Shown here: positions 40,743-48,833 of the stretch, piece after piece
Layout of the letters: every line of letters starts with the position of its first letter
Numbering within the stretch: position 1 is the first letter of the stretch
Assembly: GCA_017447185.1 (NCBI GenBank)
Contig: JAFSOC010000010.1
Coordinates: 1-64,000, forward strand
DNA: 64,000 nucleotides
Direction: 5' to 3'
Source: Clostridia bacterium
Lineage (GTDB): Bacteria; Bacillota; Clostridia; Christensenellales; Aristaeellaceae
The notes under the pieces: generated by a model
What the model was told of the DNA's origin: nothing
Seen by the model: the letters and a program-made list of their open reading frames with translations, nothing else
Databases searched by the model: none
Made by a program: the position numbers and the translations under genes

Positions 40743-41111
40743 TTATGCTTCACCGTAGGGCAGATAATGCTCCGCCTTGGACTGGAACTCACACAGTTTC
40801 ACAATCCTGCAATCATCGTCAAAATCGGCGATTGTCACCCCGTCAAAGCCGTCTACGGTGCCTTCATATTCGCATTTGAAATACCATTCCGCAAACACCG
40901 TCCTGCCGACCGTGTGGATCCGTTTGATATTCCATTCCAGTACCCGGCCCTTCCGGTTCCAGTCCCTGAACCATCTGGCAATCTGATCAGCTCCATGGTA
41001 TTCCGGGCCATAGCATTCACTGTAGACCGTCTGATCCGAGAAGATTTCTTTGATCAGCGTTCCGTCAGCTTTTACCCATGCTTCAAAGTATTTCCGGATG
41101 ATATCTTCCAT
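40743..41111 (-). CDS. SnoaL/NTF2-like small protein
   Basis: 122 residues with the NTF2/SnoaL cone-fold pattern: IIRKYFEAWVKADGTLIKEIFSDQTVYSECYGPEYHGADQIARWF, then RTVFAEWYFKCEYEGTVDGFDGVTIADF. Members range from polyketide cyclases to inert binding proteins; the function here is unknown. Its upstream region shares a 35-nt motif with that of the GNAT gene at 47463-47921. Confidence 0.78.
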   Translation of the reverse strand: MEDIIRKYFEAWVKADGTLIKEIFSDQTVYSECYGPEYHGADQIARWFRDWNRKGRVLEWNIKRIHTVGRTVFAEWYFKCEYEGTVDGFDGVTIADFDDDCRIVKLCEFQSKAEHYLPYGEA

Positions 41112-41150
41112 TTTCAGCCTCCATAAGCCTTACCGGCTTCCTCCCCCGAA

Positions 41151-41185
41151 TCATATCATATCTTCCGGATTTTCGGCAGAAAAAT
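41151..41185 (-). promoter_or_regulatory. Upstream motif shared with 47971-48006, probable promoter
   Basis: On the minus strand the segment contains TTCTGCCGAAAATCCGGAAG followed by ATATGATATGAT; TATGAT could be the -10. The same block, with few changes, lies before the GNAT gene at 47463-47921. Confidence 0.45.
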
Positions 41186-41227
41186 TTCGCTGCCGGTATT
41201 CAGATGCTGAATACCGGCGGCGTTCTG

Positions 41228-42442
41228 TCATTTGGAATCCGGCAGCCAGTATACCGGATACTCTGTTTCGATCTCAAAGCCGAATTTCTCCGCCATATGC
41301 CGGGAAATATCGTTCTGCGCATCCCAGTGAACCGTGATTCCCCGCTCCATGCAGTCCCGCAGCATCCGGGCAGCGCAGGCAGCAGCCAGTCCTTTCCCCC
41401 GATGGGCTTCCTCCGTGGACAGGTCCATCTCCACTTCCCCCTCCAGGCTCAGAAAGGATGAAGCGGAAGCCACAATTCTGCCGTCACAGTACGCTACAGC
41501 TCCGGAACCCTCCGCCCGGAATGCGTCCCAGGAAGCATAATTCGCCCCGTGGGAAAAGGGATGCGTTTCAAATGCGGCTTCATCCATCCCGGCCAGCCGG
41601 TATCCTTCCGGAAGAGCCGGAAGCTTCGGCAGGGTGAAACGGTTCGCGGGTTTCATCATGAACCGGTGGTAGACTGTCGCGTCGGGATACTGTACTTCAA
41701 TCTGTTCTTTCCAGGCCTCTGTCAGGCATACGACCGGCCTGTTCCTGTAATGCGCATCTACCTCATGGATCGCATCCGGTTCCGGATCCCCGTCCAGATA
41801 GACAAACAGCGCGTCTGTAATGCTGCCCTTCCCGAACTCCATCCGTTTGCCGAAGGTCCCTTTCCGGGCTGCCCGGTACAGAAGGGGATCGTTCCTTTTC
41901 GGTCCGTCCGCATGTGCCTTCAGGTAGTCCTCGAATGCCTCGGTCTGTGACCAGTATTTGATCCCCCAGTTTTCAAAATTCCATTCTTTCATGTATTCGT
42001 TGCACTCATAATCCACATACCAGATCACACCGTCCTGTACAACGAAATTCGTCGGAAAATAGTCGATATTCAGGCCGGCTGCCTTTGCGAACGCTGCCAT
42101 CTCCCGGACCTGTGCCAGATAGGGCTGGACGGATCTGCCGTCCCGGACATAATCAAAAATCGTATCGCCGGCGAGGTATTCCTTTACGATCCGCTCAGCC
42201 TCCGTGTCCACCGCGATCATTTTGGGGATCCGGATCCCTGCGTCCAGCAGCCTTTTGTAATCCCTGCACTCGGCTTCGATTTTGTTCCCGAAATGATAGT
42301 AGTCGCACGGTTCATGGTGAATCTGCTTCAGTACAACCTGTTTGCCGTCCGCTTCCGCAAGGTAGGAATACCCGCCCTTGCCATGTCCGAGCAGGCGGAC
42401 CAGCCTGTACTCCACGCCGCAGACCGTCAGCATATCCTCCAT
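41228..42442 (-). CDS. Kinase-like domain fused to a GNAT acetyltransferase
   Basis: 404 residues from the ATG at 42440-42442 (RBS GGGGGATAC). Residues 1-~180 resemble a small protein-kinase/aminoglycoside-phosphotransferase fold: LLGHGKGGYSYLAEADGKQVVLKQIH (Gly loop and Lys), KEYLAGDTIFDYV, AGLNIDYFPTNFVV and WYVDYECNEYM (a D-x-E in place of DFG). Residues ~200-404 are a GNAT domain with SFLSLEGEVEMDLSTEEAHRGKGLAAACAARML (acetyl-CoA loop) and MAEKFGFE. The fusion of these two folds could modify one substrate twice, as in antibiotic-modifying enzymes (inference). Confidence 0.75.
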   Translation of the reverse strand: MEDMLTVCGVEYRLVRLLGHGKGGYSYLAEADGKQVVLKQIHHEPCDYYHFGNKIEAECRDYKRLLDAGIRIPKMIAVDTEAERIVKEYLAGDTIFDYVRDGRSVQPYLAQVREMAAFAKAAGLNIDYFPTNFVVQDGVIWYVDYECNEYMKEWNFENWGIKYWSQTEAFEDYLKAHADGPKRNDPLLYRAARKGTFGKRMEFGKGSITDALFVYLDGDPEPDAIHEVDAHYRNRPVVCLTEAWKEQIEVQYPDATVYHRFMMKPANRFTLPKLPALPEGYRLAGMDEAAFETHPFSHGANYASWDAFRAEGSGAVAYCDGRIVASASSFLSLEGEVEMDLSTEEAHRGKGLAAACAARMLRDCMERGITVHWDAQNDISRHMAEKFGFEIETEYPVYWLPDSK

Positions 42443-42481
42443 TTTCTGTATCCCCCGCACTTCCGTCTGTCAGTTCTTCCG

Positions 42482-43372
42482 TTATTTTTCCATCAGGGTC
42501 ACATGGTTCTTCCCGTCGTCGCTCAGGCCGACCTGGCAGGTAATGCCGCCGCCCTTTGTCAGCGCCTGCTTCTTGGCAGCCATCACCGCCAGCATCATCG
42601 AAGAGAACCCGCTGTCCGTCACAGGGCTGTCCTTCCGGACACGGAACCGGAAATAACGTTCCTTGCAGTCACTCAGGTCCGGAACCTCATCCAGCCAGTC
42701 CGCCACATGTTCCCATCCATCCCGGGCAAAGATTTCCTTTGCGTTTTCCAGGATCTTGTCCTCGTATTCCCTGCTCTCCCGGCTGAGAAGCACGCGGTCC
42801 GCGCTGTCCAGGATTCCGTTTTCAATCTGTTCCGCCACATTCTTCAGGCCGCTGGACTCCATGTTGTCCGCGAACAGGGAAATATTGGCTCCTTCCGCGC
42901 GGCACTGGGTGATCCAGTCCGTCAGGACCTCATGCACTTTGGCGATAATCTCTGTGTCCCGCTGCGCGTCCAGTCCGAACTCCTGCCAGAGAACCGGGGT
43001 CTCCATCTTCTTTTCCACATAGTTCATAATCGTGTTAACCGCATTCCGCATTTCCATCATTTCATCGAGATATGCTCTTTGTATTTTCCGGATATTCGCC
43101 AGCTTCTGTTTCTGCTCCTCCACTTTCCGGTCAAATGCCGCCATGACATACTGATCATCCTTCCCCAGCAGGATTTTGATCTCCTCAATGGAGAAATCCG
43201 CCTGCTGCAGGTTCCGGATCCTTACAAACTGCATGGCCTGCTCCTCTTCGTAGTACCGGTAGCCGGTCCACTCGTCCACCCTGGCCGGAGCCAGCAGGCC
43301 GATCCGGTCATAGTAGCGCAGCGTCTGTGCGTTGCATCCGCAAAGCTTCGCGAATCCCTGGATCGTGATCAT
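42482..43372 (-). CDS. MerR family transcriptional regulator with effector domain
   Basis: 296 residues. The N-terminal MerR domain reads ITIQGFAKLCGCNAQTLRYYDRIGLL, then TGYRYYEEEQ and the dimer helix. A ~170-residue C-terminal part after the coiled coil includes DILSYL-like helices and a terminal SGFSSMMLAVMAAKKQALTKGG segment; the ligand is unknown. The promoter just upstream has the MerR hallmark of a palindrome in a long -35/-10 spacer, so autoregulation is likely. RBS GAGGAGG. It lies 39 bp upstream of the kinase-GNAT fusion, which it may control. Confidence 0.87.
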   Translation of the reverse strand: MITIQGFAKLCGCNAQTLRYYDRIGLLAPARVDEWTGYRYYEEEQAMQFVRIRNLQQADFSIEEIKILLGKDDQYVMAAFDRKVEEQKQKLANIRKIQRAYLDEMMEMRNAVNTIMNYVEKKMETPVLWQEFGLDAQRDTEIIAKVHEVLTDWITQCRAEGANISLFADNMESSGLKNVAEQIENGILDSADRVLLSRESREYEDKILENAKEIFARDGWEHVADWLDEVPDLSDCKERYFRFRVRKDSPVTDSGFSSMMLAVMAAKKQALTKGGGITCQVGLSDDGKNHVTLMEK

Positions 43373-43401
43373 ATCTCAACCTCCTCGCGGATACGGTATC
43401 A

Positions 43402-43423
43402 TTGCACTTAAGTGCAAGGTCAA
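43402..43423 (-). promoter_or_regulatory. MerR-type operator-promoter
   Basis: Minus strand: TTGACC (43418-43423) directly followed by the 16-bp perfect palindrome TTGCACTTAAGTGCAA (43402-43417). A 19-bp spacer leads to a TACCGT -10. The long spacer occupied by a palindrome is typical of MerR-controlled promoters. Confidence 0.75.
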
Positions 43424-43458
43424 GCACATTTTCAAAAAATTTTTTTGGCCCGGAATCT

Positions 43459-43710
43459 TCCTGCAGAATCCTGATCCTGACCGGCGGGGAAAGGTGCGCC
43501 TGTGAGCTGCTGGAGCAGCTGCAGATTACCCAGCCCACACTGTCCCATCATATGAAGACGCTGGAGGACTGCGGCCTTGTCTCCTCCAGGAGGAAAGGCA
43601 AATGGAGCCATTATTCCCTGAACAGCGATCAATGGACTGCCTTCCGCGATTATATCGAATCGATCCGGATCGCCGGTGAAAGAAAAGACGAAAGCGGGTG
43701 CTGCTCATGA
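43459..43710 (+). pseudogene. ArsR-type regulator lacking its N-terminus
   Basis: The frame encodes ILTGGERCACELLEQLQITQ, then LSHHMKTLEDCGLVSSRRKGKWSHYSLN, a clear ArsR/SmtB winged helix with the CAC metal-binding pair. The first ~25 residues of the normal protein (start, helix 1, DETRLKIL region) are missing: the frame runs back into the MerR palindrome without an ATG or RBS. A very short functional version cannot be excluded. It overlaps the next gene by 4 bp (ATGA), as in intact arsR-type operons. Confidence 0.65.
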
Positions 43711-44006
43711 ACCGTAAAACCAATCGCAAGGAAAAAGCGCTGCAGTGCTTCTCGGAGGATCTGCATTGCTCCCAGTCGGTCCTGGCCGCCTTTTCGGAAG
43801 AATGCGGCATCACGGAGGAACAGGCATTCCGGCTGGGTTCCTGCTTCGGCAGCGGCATGCGCAGGGGAAACGTCTGCGGCGCATGTGCCGGCGCCCTGAT
43901 GGTCCTCGGCCTGGTCCACGGCGAAACCCGCCCGGGGGATGCGGAAGGCCGCCGGCGGACCAACATGCTGAACGACCTTTTTTCAGAACGGCTTCCACAG
44001 TCTTGA
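43707..44006 (+). CDS. C_GCAxxG_C_C family redox protein, C-terminally short
   Basis: 99 residues with the family signature: a Cys (LHCSQSVLAAF), GSCFGSGMRRGNVCGACAGALMVLG. Full-length members run to ~130-150 residues and end with a further Cys pair; here the end (MLNDLFSERLPQS) comes early, so the protein seems truncated. The family often accompanies ArsR regulators and thioredoxin or permease genes. It is coupled to the ArsR fragment upstream and probably belongs to the same decayed island. Confidence 0.7.
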   Translation: MNRKTNRKEKALQCFSEDLHCSQSVLAAFSEECGITEEQAFRLGSCFGSGMRRGNVCGACAGALMVLGLVHGETRPGDAEGRRRTNMLNDLFSERLPQS

Positions 44007-44028
44007 AGCTTCCTGATCCGGCTGTAGC

Positions 44029-44553
44029 TTACTTTGTCACCTGGCCCTTCCGGTATCTGCCGAAAAGAATGCCGTCATCCACATATTTGTCCGCCTGGGA
44101 GACCCACATGGGGAACTGGCCTGTTGTCAGCGCTGTCTGCCCGTTCAGCATTCCTGTATGGAATGAGATATGGCGGAACTGCCTGAGCACCAGTTCCAGT
44201 CTTGTGTGCTCACAGTTTTCAGGACATTCATACAGCATTTCATCCGTGAGGGAATCAAGATACGCATAGGTCTTCTGCTCAATGCTGTCGAGATACTTAA
44301 GCAGCTGTTCATCTGTCAGAACGACTGAAGCAGGCTTGTCGGGGTTGTCCAGGCCTTCTTCGTGAAACGGCGGTTCATCATATATGCAGGGATTGATAAA
44401 CCACTTGTCCGCGGAATGAAGCGCATGATACGCCCATCTCCAGCACGGCGCGCCGCAGCACAGGGCATCCCGGTCGTAGGTCCGGATCGAAGTCCTGATA
44501 TTCAGGAAATTCGGCTTTACCATTTCTTTGATAATCATACATAATTCGTTCAT
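44029..44553 (-). CDS. DinB family protein
   Basis: 174 residues of the DinB/YfiT four-helix fold: WRWAYHALHSADKWFINP near the N-terminus and LVLRQFRHISFHTGMLN near the C-terminus, with His residues that form the metal triad. Members are metal-dependent thiol transferases or unknown. RBS GGGAGGATTTC. It ends facing the C_GCAxxG gene. Confidence 0.78.
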   Translation of the reverse strand: MNELCMIIKEMVKPNFLNIRTSIRTYDRDALCCGAPCWRWAYHALHSADKWFINPCIYDEPPFHEEGLDNPDKPASVVLTDEQLLKYLDSIEQKTYAYLDSLTDEMLYECPENCEHTRLELVLRQFRHISFHTGMLNGQTALTTGQFPMWVSQADKYVDDGILFGRYRKGQVTK

Positions 44554-44653
44554 TGTGAAATCCTCCCGTTATTTTTTACCCTGTCTCCGTGTTTCACATC
44601 CGGATCAGTTCGTTGCCAATCTTCCGGAGTGTCCTTACCGACTCTTCTTGCTT

Positions 44654-45082
44654 TTACTCTTCATCCCGGATCGTATCCAGCGCGCTGTTGATCTTCTTTT
44701 CATCCTGCTTGTCCAGCCAGTGGCTTAATAGCCAGACAAAGGCATAGACGATGAAGAAGATAATGCTCACGCTGATAAAACTTTTCACATCAGTGTACCA
44801 TTTGAAAATCCATCCTGCACCGGTAACGATCACGTAGAGCGCCAGGCAGTGAATGGATACCCGGGCCCAGAATGTTTTCCTGTCCCACTGGTCCGCCTCC
44901 CGCAGCAGCACTGTCGGCAAAGCACAGAGGATTCCGGTCATGACAATCGTGATGGGATGATACCACTGCAGGACGATATCATTTCCGGCAAAGTGCTGTA
45001 TGACCGCGTTGATTCCATTCAGGAAAAGGATGGCTGTGGCGATGGCCATACTTTGGACAAAGATCTTCTTTGTGATGTTCAC
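44654..45082 (-). CDS. DUF3021 membrane protein
   Basis: 142 residues with four hydrophobic helices (ATAILFLNGINAVI, ITIVMTGILCALPTVLL, IHCLALYVIVTGAGWIF, ISVSIIFFIVYAFVWLLSHWL). DUF3021 proteins pair with LytTR regulators throughout Bacillota and probably control them from the membrane. Its ATG overlaps the stop of the LytTR gene by 4 bp, so both are made together. Confidence 0.85.
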   Translation of the reverse strand: MNITKKIFVQSMAIATAILFLNGINAVIQHFAGNDIVLQWYHPITIVMTGILCALPTVLLREADQWDRKTFWARVSIHCLALYVIVTGAGWIFKWYTDVKSFISVSIIFFIVYAFVWLLSHWLDKQDEKKINSALDTIRDEE

Positions 45083-45516
45083 TGGATCCCAAGCCTCCTT
45101 TTTATGTCCTTGACATAGCTCCTGGAAATAATCACCCGCTCCCCGTTCAGGAGAACAGCAACCATCCTTCCGCCCGGTTCCGCGCTGACATTCCGGATCT
45201 TCCGCAGGTTCACAATCATGGACTTAGAGATGCGCACATAATACATTCCCAGCTTTTCTTCCAGCTCATACAGGCGGTCCCGGCTTTCATAGCACTCGCC
45301 CTTGGTATAGACATACGTCCGCTTGTCCACAGATTCGATATAGTAGATCTGCGTCAGTTTGCAGAAAAAGGTGTTCCTGTCCTTGATCACCTGGATACCG
45401 CCGGAACCGTTTTCCAGCAGATCCATGGCGCTGAGGATATCCGCGGTTTTCTCCACCGCGCGGATCAGCGCCTGTTCCTTCTCTTTCTCATCCACCTGTT
45501 CAAAACGGACTCGCAT
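45079..45516 (-). CDS. LytTR family DNA-binding regulator
   Basis: 145 residues. The C-terminal ~100 residues are a LytTR domain: YYIESVDKRTYVYTKGECYESRDRLYELEEKLGMYYVRISKSMIVNLRKIRNV and the end IISRSYVKDIKRRL. The N-terminus (RFEQVDEKEKEQALIRAV) lacks a receiver domain, typical of the stand-alone LytTR/DUF3021 pairs. It probably regulates nearby genes, possibly the flavodoxin pair immediately upstream or its own operon. Confidence 0.87.
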   Translation of the reverse strand: MRVRFEQVDEKEKEQALIRAVEKTADILSAMDLLENGSGGIQVIKDRNTFFCKLTQIYYIESVDKRTYVYTKGECYESRDRLYELEEKLGMYYVRISKSMIVNLRKIRNVSAEPGGRMVAVLLNGERVIISRSYVKDIKRRLGIQ

Positions 45517-45539
45517 GATGTTTTCCCCTTTGCCGCGTG

Positions 45540-46310
45540 TCAGTGATCTTTCGCTGCAATTATACTACAACCGATGTCCGGCTTAAACCTGGAAAACCAT
45601 CCGCGGAAGATTCCGCCCTGGAAAACGGACAGGATTGTGAAGAAAATGTCCGCAAACAGGATAAAGATGAATGAGGGAAGCATGATGCGTGTATACCGTT
45701 TCCCCGCGTTTGTTCCCCTGTTGATATGCACTGCCAGGCGCACGCCAAAGGCAATGATCCCGCAGCAGAGGAGCAGGAATACCCCGATAGTCCTTCCGAA
45801 AGATCCAACCGGCTCCAGAATGTTTTCCCCCTGGGAACCGCGAAGCACCATGTTCAGGATCATCAGGCCGAACATGATCGGAATCATGATCCGCTCCACA
45901 TTCAGCATGACGCCGCCGCCAATGCCGATTCCGCCGCACCATTCCAGCCCGGCACGGCTGCAGAAATGCTCCATGACCTGCATCAGGGGTTCGTTCTGCC
46001 GGCCTTCGATAAACCCGTTGTTCGCGATCACGTAAATCTTCAGGGACAGGTTGTTTTCCCGGCAGAAAGCTTCCATTTCCTTCAGGAACGCCAGCACATG
46101 CGAAGGAAGGCTGTCCACATACAGCGGAACGACAAAGACCGCCTTGTCCGCATCCGTCAGCGCCTGCAGGATTCCCTTCCGGTTATCAGGCGTCCGCAGG
46201 TGTAGGTACTCCTTCCTGCCCCGGATCATAAGTCCGGCGCATCTCATGATAAAACCCGAAACACTCCATTTCTTTTTCGGGCTGCAGTTGATCATTACTG
46301 TTTTTTCCAT
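45540..46310 (-). CDS. Flavodoxin-like oxidoreductase fused to a C-terminal membrane domain
   Basis: 256 residues. Residues 1-~125 follow the flavodoxin/NADPH-FMN reductase pattern (MINCSPKKKWSVSGF phosphate loop; ADKAVFVVPLYVDSLPSHVLAFLKEME; LKIYVIANNGFIEGRQ). From ~145 three to four hydrophobic helices follow (ERIMIPIMFGLMILNMVL; GRTIGVFLLLCCGIIAFGVRLAV; RIMLPSFIFILFADIFFTIL), which is not the usual layout. It overlaps the upstream flavodoxin gene by 1 bp and may serve as a membrane-bound FMN protein. Confidence 0.72.
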   Translation of the reverse strand: MEKTVMINCSPKKKWSVSGFIMRCAGLMIRGRKEYLHLRTPDNRKGILQALTDADKAVFVVPLYVDSLPSHVLAFLKEMEAFCRENNLSLKIYVIANNGFIEGRQNEPLMQVMEHFCSRAGLEWCGGIGIGGGVMLNVERIMIPIMFGLMILNMVLRGSQGENILEPVGSFGRTIGVFLLLCCGIIAFGVRLAVHINRGTNAGKRYTRIMLPSFIFILFADIFFTILSVFQGGIFRGWFSRFKPDIGCSIIAAKDH

Positions 46311-46798
46311 TATGCCATTCCTCCCGCTTCTTCCGCGTCCGCACAGAACAGGACGCTGTGTTCCCTGAATCCCCAGTTGACCGCATTGCGCTCAGCCATC
46401 AGCTGCAGGGTGTTCTTTTCTCCTTCGGTAATGTCCCCGTAAACGATCACCCGCAGGCTGTTCCGTTTTCCGTAACGGAGCGTGTGATGCATCTGTCCTC
46501 CGCGGTATGTGCTCATCGGCGTGGAAACCCCAATGCTTCTGTCCAGCAGGTTCTTGACTTCCGGGCTGTACCCTCCGTACAGGTTTTCGGTAATGATGGT
46601 CAGGTCCTCGCTGGTTCCCAGGATCCGGCAGGACTGGTTCAGCGCGTCCTTTAGCTCACAGGCGGCAGGATGCTTTGTCCAGCATTTGAAGCACCCCTGG
46701 CAGGGAGCATACCGTCCGTCCGCGCAAACCACCTGGTCCGCCGCAGCAAGCAGCCTTTCGTTCTGTTCTTTTCCAAGATCGTGAATGATGGTTTTCAT
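46310..46798 (-). CDS. Flavodoxin family NAD(P)H-dependent oxidoreductase
   Basis: 162 residues: MKTIIHDLGKEQNERLLAAADQVVCADG, then CQGCFKCWTKHPAACELKDAL, the CxGCxxCW segment of iron-sulfur-flavoprotein-type and NADPH-FMN reductase proteins. LTIITENLYGGYSPEVKNLLDRSIG follows. The N-terminal flavin loop is short. It would carry electrons by FMN to an unknown acceptor. First of two coupled flavodoxin genes followed by LytTR/DUF3021. Confidence 0.75.
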   Translation of the reverse strand: MKTIIHDLGKEQNERLLAAADQVVCADGRYAPCQGCFKCWTKHPAACELKDALNQSCRILGTSEDLTIITENLYGGYSPEVKNLLDRSIGVSTPMSTYRGGQMHHTLRYGKRNSLRVIVYGDITEGEKNTLQLMAERNAVNWGFREHSVLFCADAEEAGGMA

Positions 46799-46928
46799 AC
46801 TGTGCCTTCCTTCCGGTCATTCATAGCAGCTTTGCGTCTCCGCAGAACAGATCATACAGGAATCTGCCATTGAATCAATATTTTCGCTACCAGGATGCAC
46901 TCAGGCACAACCAAGATGCATCCGGACA

Positions 46929-46962
46929 TAAAAAATCCTTCATAAGCGTTTCTTATGAAGGA
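46929..46962 (-). terminator. Terminator of the GNAT gene 46973-47440
   Basis: TCCTTCATAAG-AAACG-CTTATGAAGGA followed by T6 on the minus strand. Confidence 0.9.
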
Positions 46963-46972
46963 GAATGGCTGC

Positions 46973-47440
46973 TTATAAGTCTTTACCCATGCACAGGGAC
47001 TCCGGCATGTTGACATATGCTCCGTAATTCGGGATCTGGCTGAATCCGAGTTTTTTGTATACGTGACAGGATTCCGCAAGCAGCGCCCCCGTCTCCAGGA
47101 TCATTCTTTTATATCCCAGTTCCTTTGCCCATTCGATCAACCCGGCTACCAGCGCCGAGCCCACGCCCTTTCCCTGATATTCCGGCCTAACGAACACCCG
47201 CTTCAGTTCCATGGTCGTTTCATCGTAAGCCCGGATCGCCCCGCCTCCTGCAGGTCTTCCTTCATGGTATACCATAAGGGCCTCGTGAATCTTGTCCAGC
47301 TGGTTGTACTGGTGATACTTGTCCCGCTGGATCACTTTGCCGACACGCCTGTCCAGGTCTTCATCCAGCAGTCTGCAGTTTTCGATAAAATCCGCGTTCG
47401 TGCCGTCACACCGCACGAAAGTATATTCAATCATAGCCAT
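46973..47440 (-). CDS. GNAT family N-acetyltransferase
   Basis: 155 residues with the acetyl-CoA motif [30 protein letters not shown] and the C-terminal [18 protein letters not shown]. Substrate unknown. RBS AAAGGA; clean terminator directly after the stop. It lies 23 bp after another GNAT gene on the same strand. Confidence 0.87.
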   Translation of the reverse strand: MAMIEYTFVRCDGTNADFIENCRLLDEDLDRRVGKVIQRDKYHQYNQLDKIHEALMVYHEGRPAGGGAIRAYDETTMELKRVFVRPEYQGKGVGSALVAGLIEWAKELGYKRMILETGALLAESCHVYKKLGFSQIPNYGAYVNMPESLCMGKDL

Positions 47441-47462
47441 CCATCATATCCTTTCCCTGCTG

Positions 47463-47921
47463 TCACGGCATAGAGAACTCAATCTCGTCCAGCTTGTCCG
47501 TGATGGCGTTTTTCCTGCCTGTCTCCCTGAACCCTTCCCGGCGGTATAGCTTTTCTGCCCCCTTGTTGTTTTCAAGGATCCAGAGGGTGGGCGTACCGTC
47601 GCAATGTTCCATCGCAAAATGAAGCAGGCGGGTGCCAAAGCCCTTGTGCTGATATGCAGGGAGCATGTAAAGATCCTCGATCAGGCTTCCTGTTACGGAC
47701 ACAACTCCGATAGGCTGGTCCGCAATCATCATGAACAGCCTGCTGCCTTGGTCCATCTTCTCCCGCAGGTATTTTTCCTGGTGCTCCGGCGTATGCAGAG
47801 CGATGAAATCAGGGGAGCAAAAGGAGCGATGCGATTCCTGCCAGGAAACGGAATGGATTCGGGCTGCTTCCGGCAGGTTTGATGAATCAACTGTTACGAT
47901 TATCGTCTTATCCGAAGTCAC
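47463..47921 (-). CDS. GNAT family N-acetyltransferase
   Basis: 152 residues starting at GTG 47921, 9 bp after GGGAGGCG; upstream in-frame ATGs lack a site. Acetyl-CoA motif LYMLPAYQHKGFGTRLLHFAMEH, then LWILENNKGAEKLYRREGFRETG. Substrate unknown. With the next GNAT gene it forms a two-gene unit. Confidence 0.85.
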   Translation of the reverse strand: MTSDKTIIVTVDSSNLPEAARIHSVSWQESHRSFCSPDFIALHTPEHQEKYLREKMDQGSRLFMMIADQPIGVVSVTGSLIEDLYMLPAYQHKGFGTRLLHFAMEHCDGTPTLWILENNKGAEKLYRREGFRETGRKNAITDKLDEIEFSMP

Positions 47922-47970
47922 TGTAATCGCCTCCCAATCATTACATTCCCCGCCGATCCTTCCGGCTCCC

Positions 47971-48006
47971 ATCATAGCATATCTTCCGTTTTTCGGCAGA
48001 AGAATT
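47971..48006 (-). promoter_or_regulatory. Upstream motif shared with 41151-41185, probable promoter
   Basis: Minus strand contains TTCTGCCGAAAAACGGAAG followed by ATATGCTATGAT (candidate -10 TATGAT). Second copy of the block found before the SnoaL-like gene. Confidence 0.45.
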
Positions 48007-48149
48007 ATCTGATTCTGCTGTCATCTCTCCGCCCTTATGCGTATATATTGGTTTCCACGGTAATGACCGGGACAGAGATAGAGGATAACACCTGACTACG
48101 ACAGCTTCCCCGGTTTCCCCCGTGTGCCGAAACTTCCGATTTTGATTGC

Positions 48150-48338
48150 TCACGTCAACAGATCCGGCAGTTCTGTCATTTTTCTGATGGTATAATCCTG
48201 GCCGAAGTTTTTCTCTTCCTCACTTCGGTTGATCCTGGTATTGTATTTTGCAAGGACAGCTCCGGCATGCTGATAGTCGTCCTCTGTCAGGTTCAGCTGA
48301 TTCTTCCCGGCTACATACTCAAAGTCTTCATTCTTCAT
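48150..48338 (-). CDS. Small hypothetical protein (62 aa)
   Basis: ATG preceded by AGGTGA. The sequence MKNEDFEYVAGKNQLNLTED... is charged, soluble, with a helix-like YQHAGAVLAKYNTRINRSEEE part. I recognise no family. It starts 20 bp after the P-loop kinase gene on the same strand and could be co-transcribed. It may be a full small protein or a shortened remnant. Confidence 0.45.
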   Translation of the reverse strand: MKNEDFEYVAGKNQLNLTEDDYQHAGAVLAKYNTRINRSEEEKNFGQDYTIRKMTELPDLLT

Positions 48339-48358
48339 TCACCTGCAGATTGTATGAT

Positions 48359-48793
48359 TCATAAACGCATCTCAAGCGCAGCAATCAATGCCTCCGGATC
48401 GCCATTCACACCGTCATAGCGGAAATCATACTGCCCGTCATCAAACGTGCCATGCTTCTGTTCCAGCATCCGTTCCACCGGAGCAGGCAAATTTCCATGC
48501 AGTCTGGCACGGAACCGCTGTTTGATGGTCTCAAGATCCGCTGTGACAAGGATCCTGACTGTCCCTTCCGGCAGCCAGGCCAGCGGCCCCGTTTCTGAGA
48601 TAACATAAATCAGGTTTGCGCCGCAGACCGCATCCTGCAGCTTCTTCCGGAACAGTACCGATGCCTCTGACTCCGATTTTGCCATGCGAAGCCAGTCCTT
48701 TCCGGAAACAACTTCCGATGAAAAATGCGCGGCCAGTGCTTTTGCCAGAGTAGACTTTCCGCTGCAGTTTTCCCCGATAATCGCAATCAACAT
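48359..48793 (-). CDS. P-loop kinase-like ATPase
   Basis: 144 residues from the ATG at 48791-48793 (RBS AAGGAG). Walker A is GENCSGKST; the layout (SSEVVSGKDWLRMAK, YVISETGPLAWLPEGTVRILVTADLETIKQRFRARL with lid-like Arg residues) is that of small AAA_33/shikimate- or cytidylate-kinase-like proteins. The substrate is unknown. It has an exact TTGACA/TATAAT promoter flanked by an inverted repeat, so it is probably repressed by a TetR-like factor not encoded nearby. Confidence 0.75.
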   Translation of the reverse strand: MLIAIIGENCSGKSTLAKALAAHFSSEVVSGKDWLRMAKSESEASVLFRKKLQDAVCGANLIYVISETGPLAWLPEGTVRILVTADLETIKQRFRARLHGNLPAPVERMLEQKHGTFDDGQYDFRYDGVNGDPEALIAALEMRL

Positions 48794-48833
48794 ACCTTTT
48801 TCTCCTTCATAGGAATCTCCCCGGCACAAATGT

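Noticed and set aside
48003-48149. Coding-like end (SSISVPVITVETNIYA) after the 62-aa ORF
   Set aside because: Too short and without homology I can name; could be chance.
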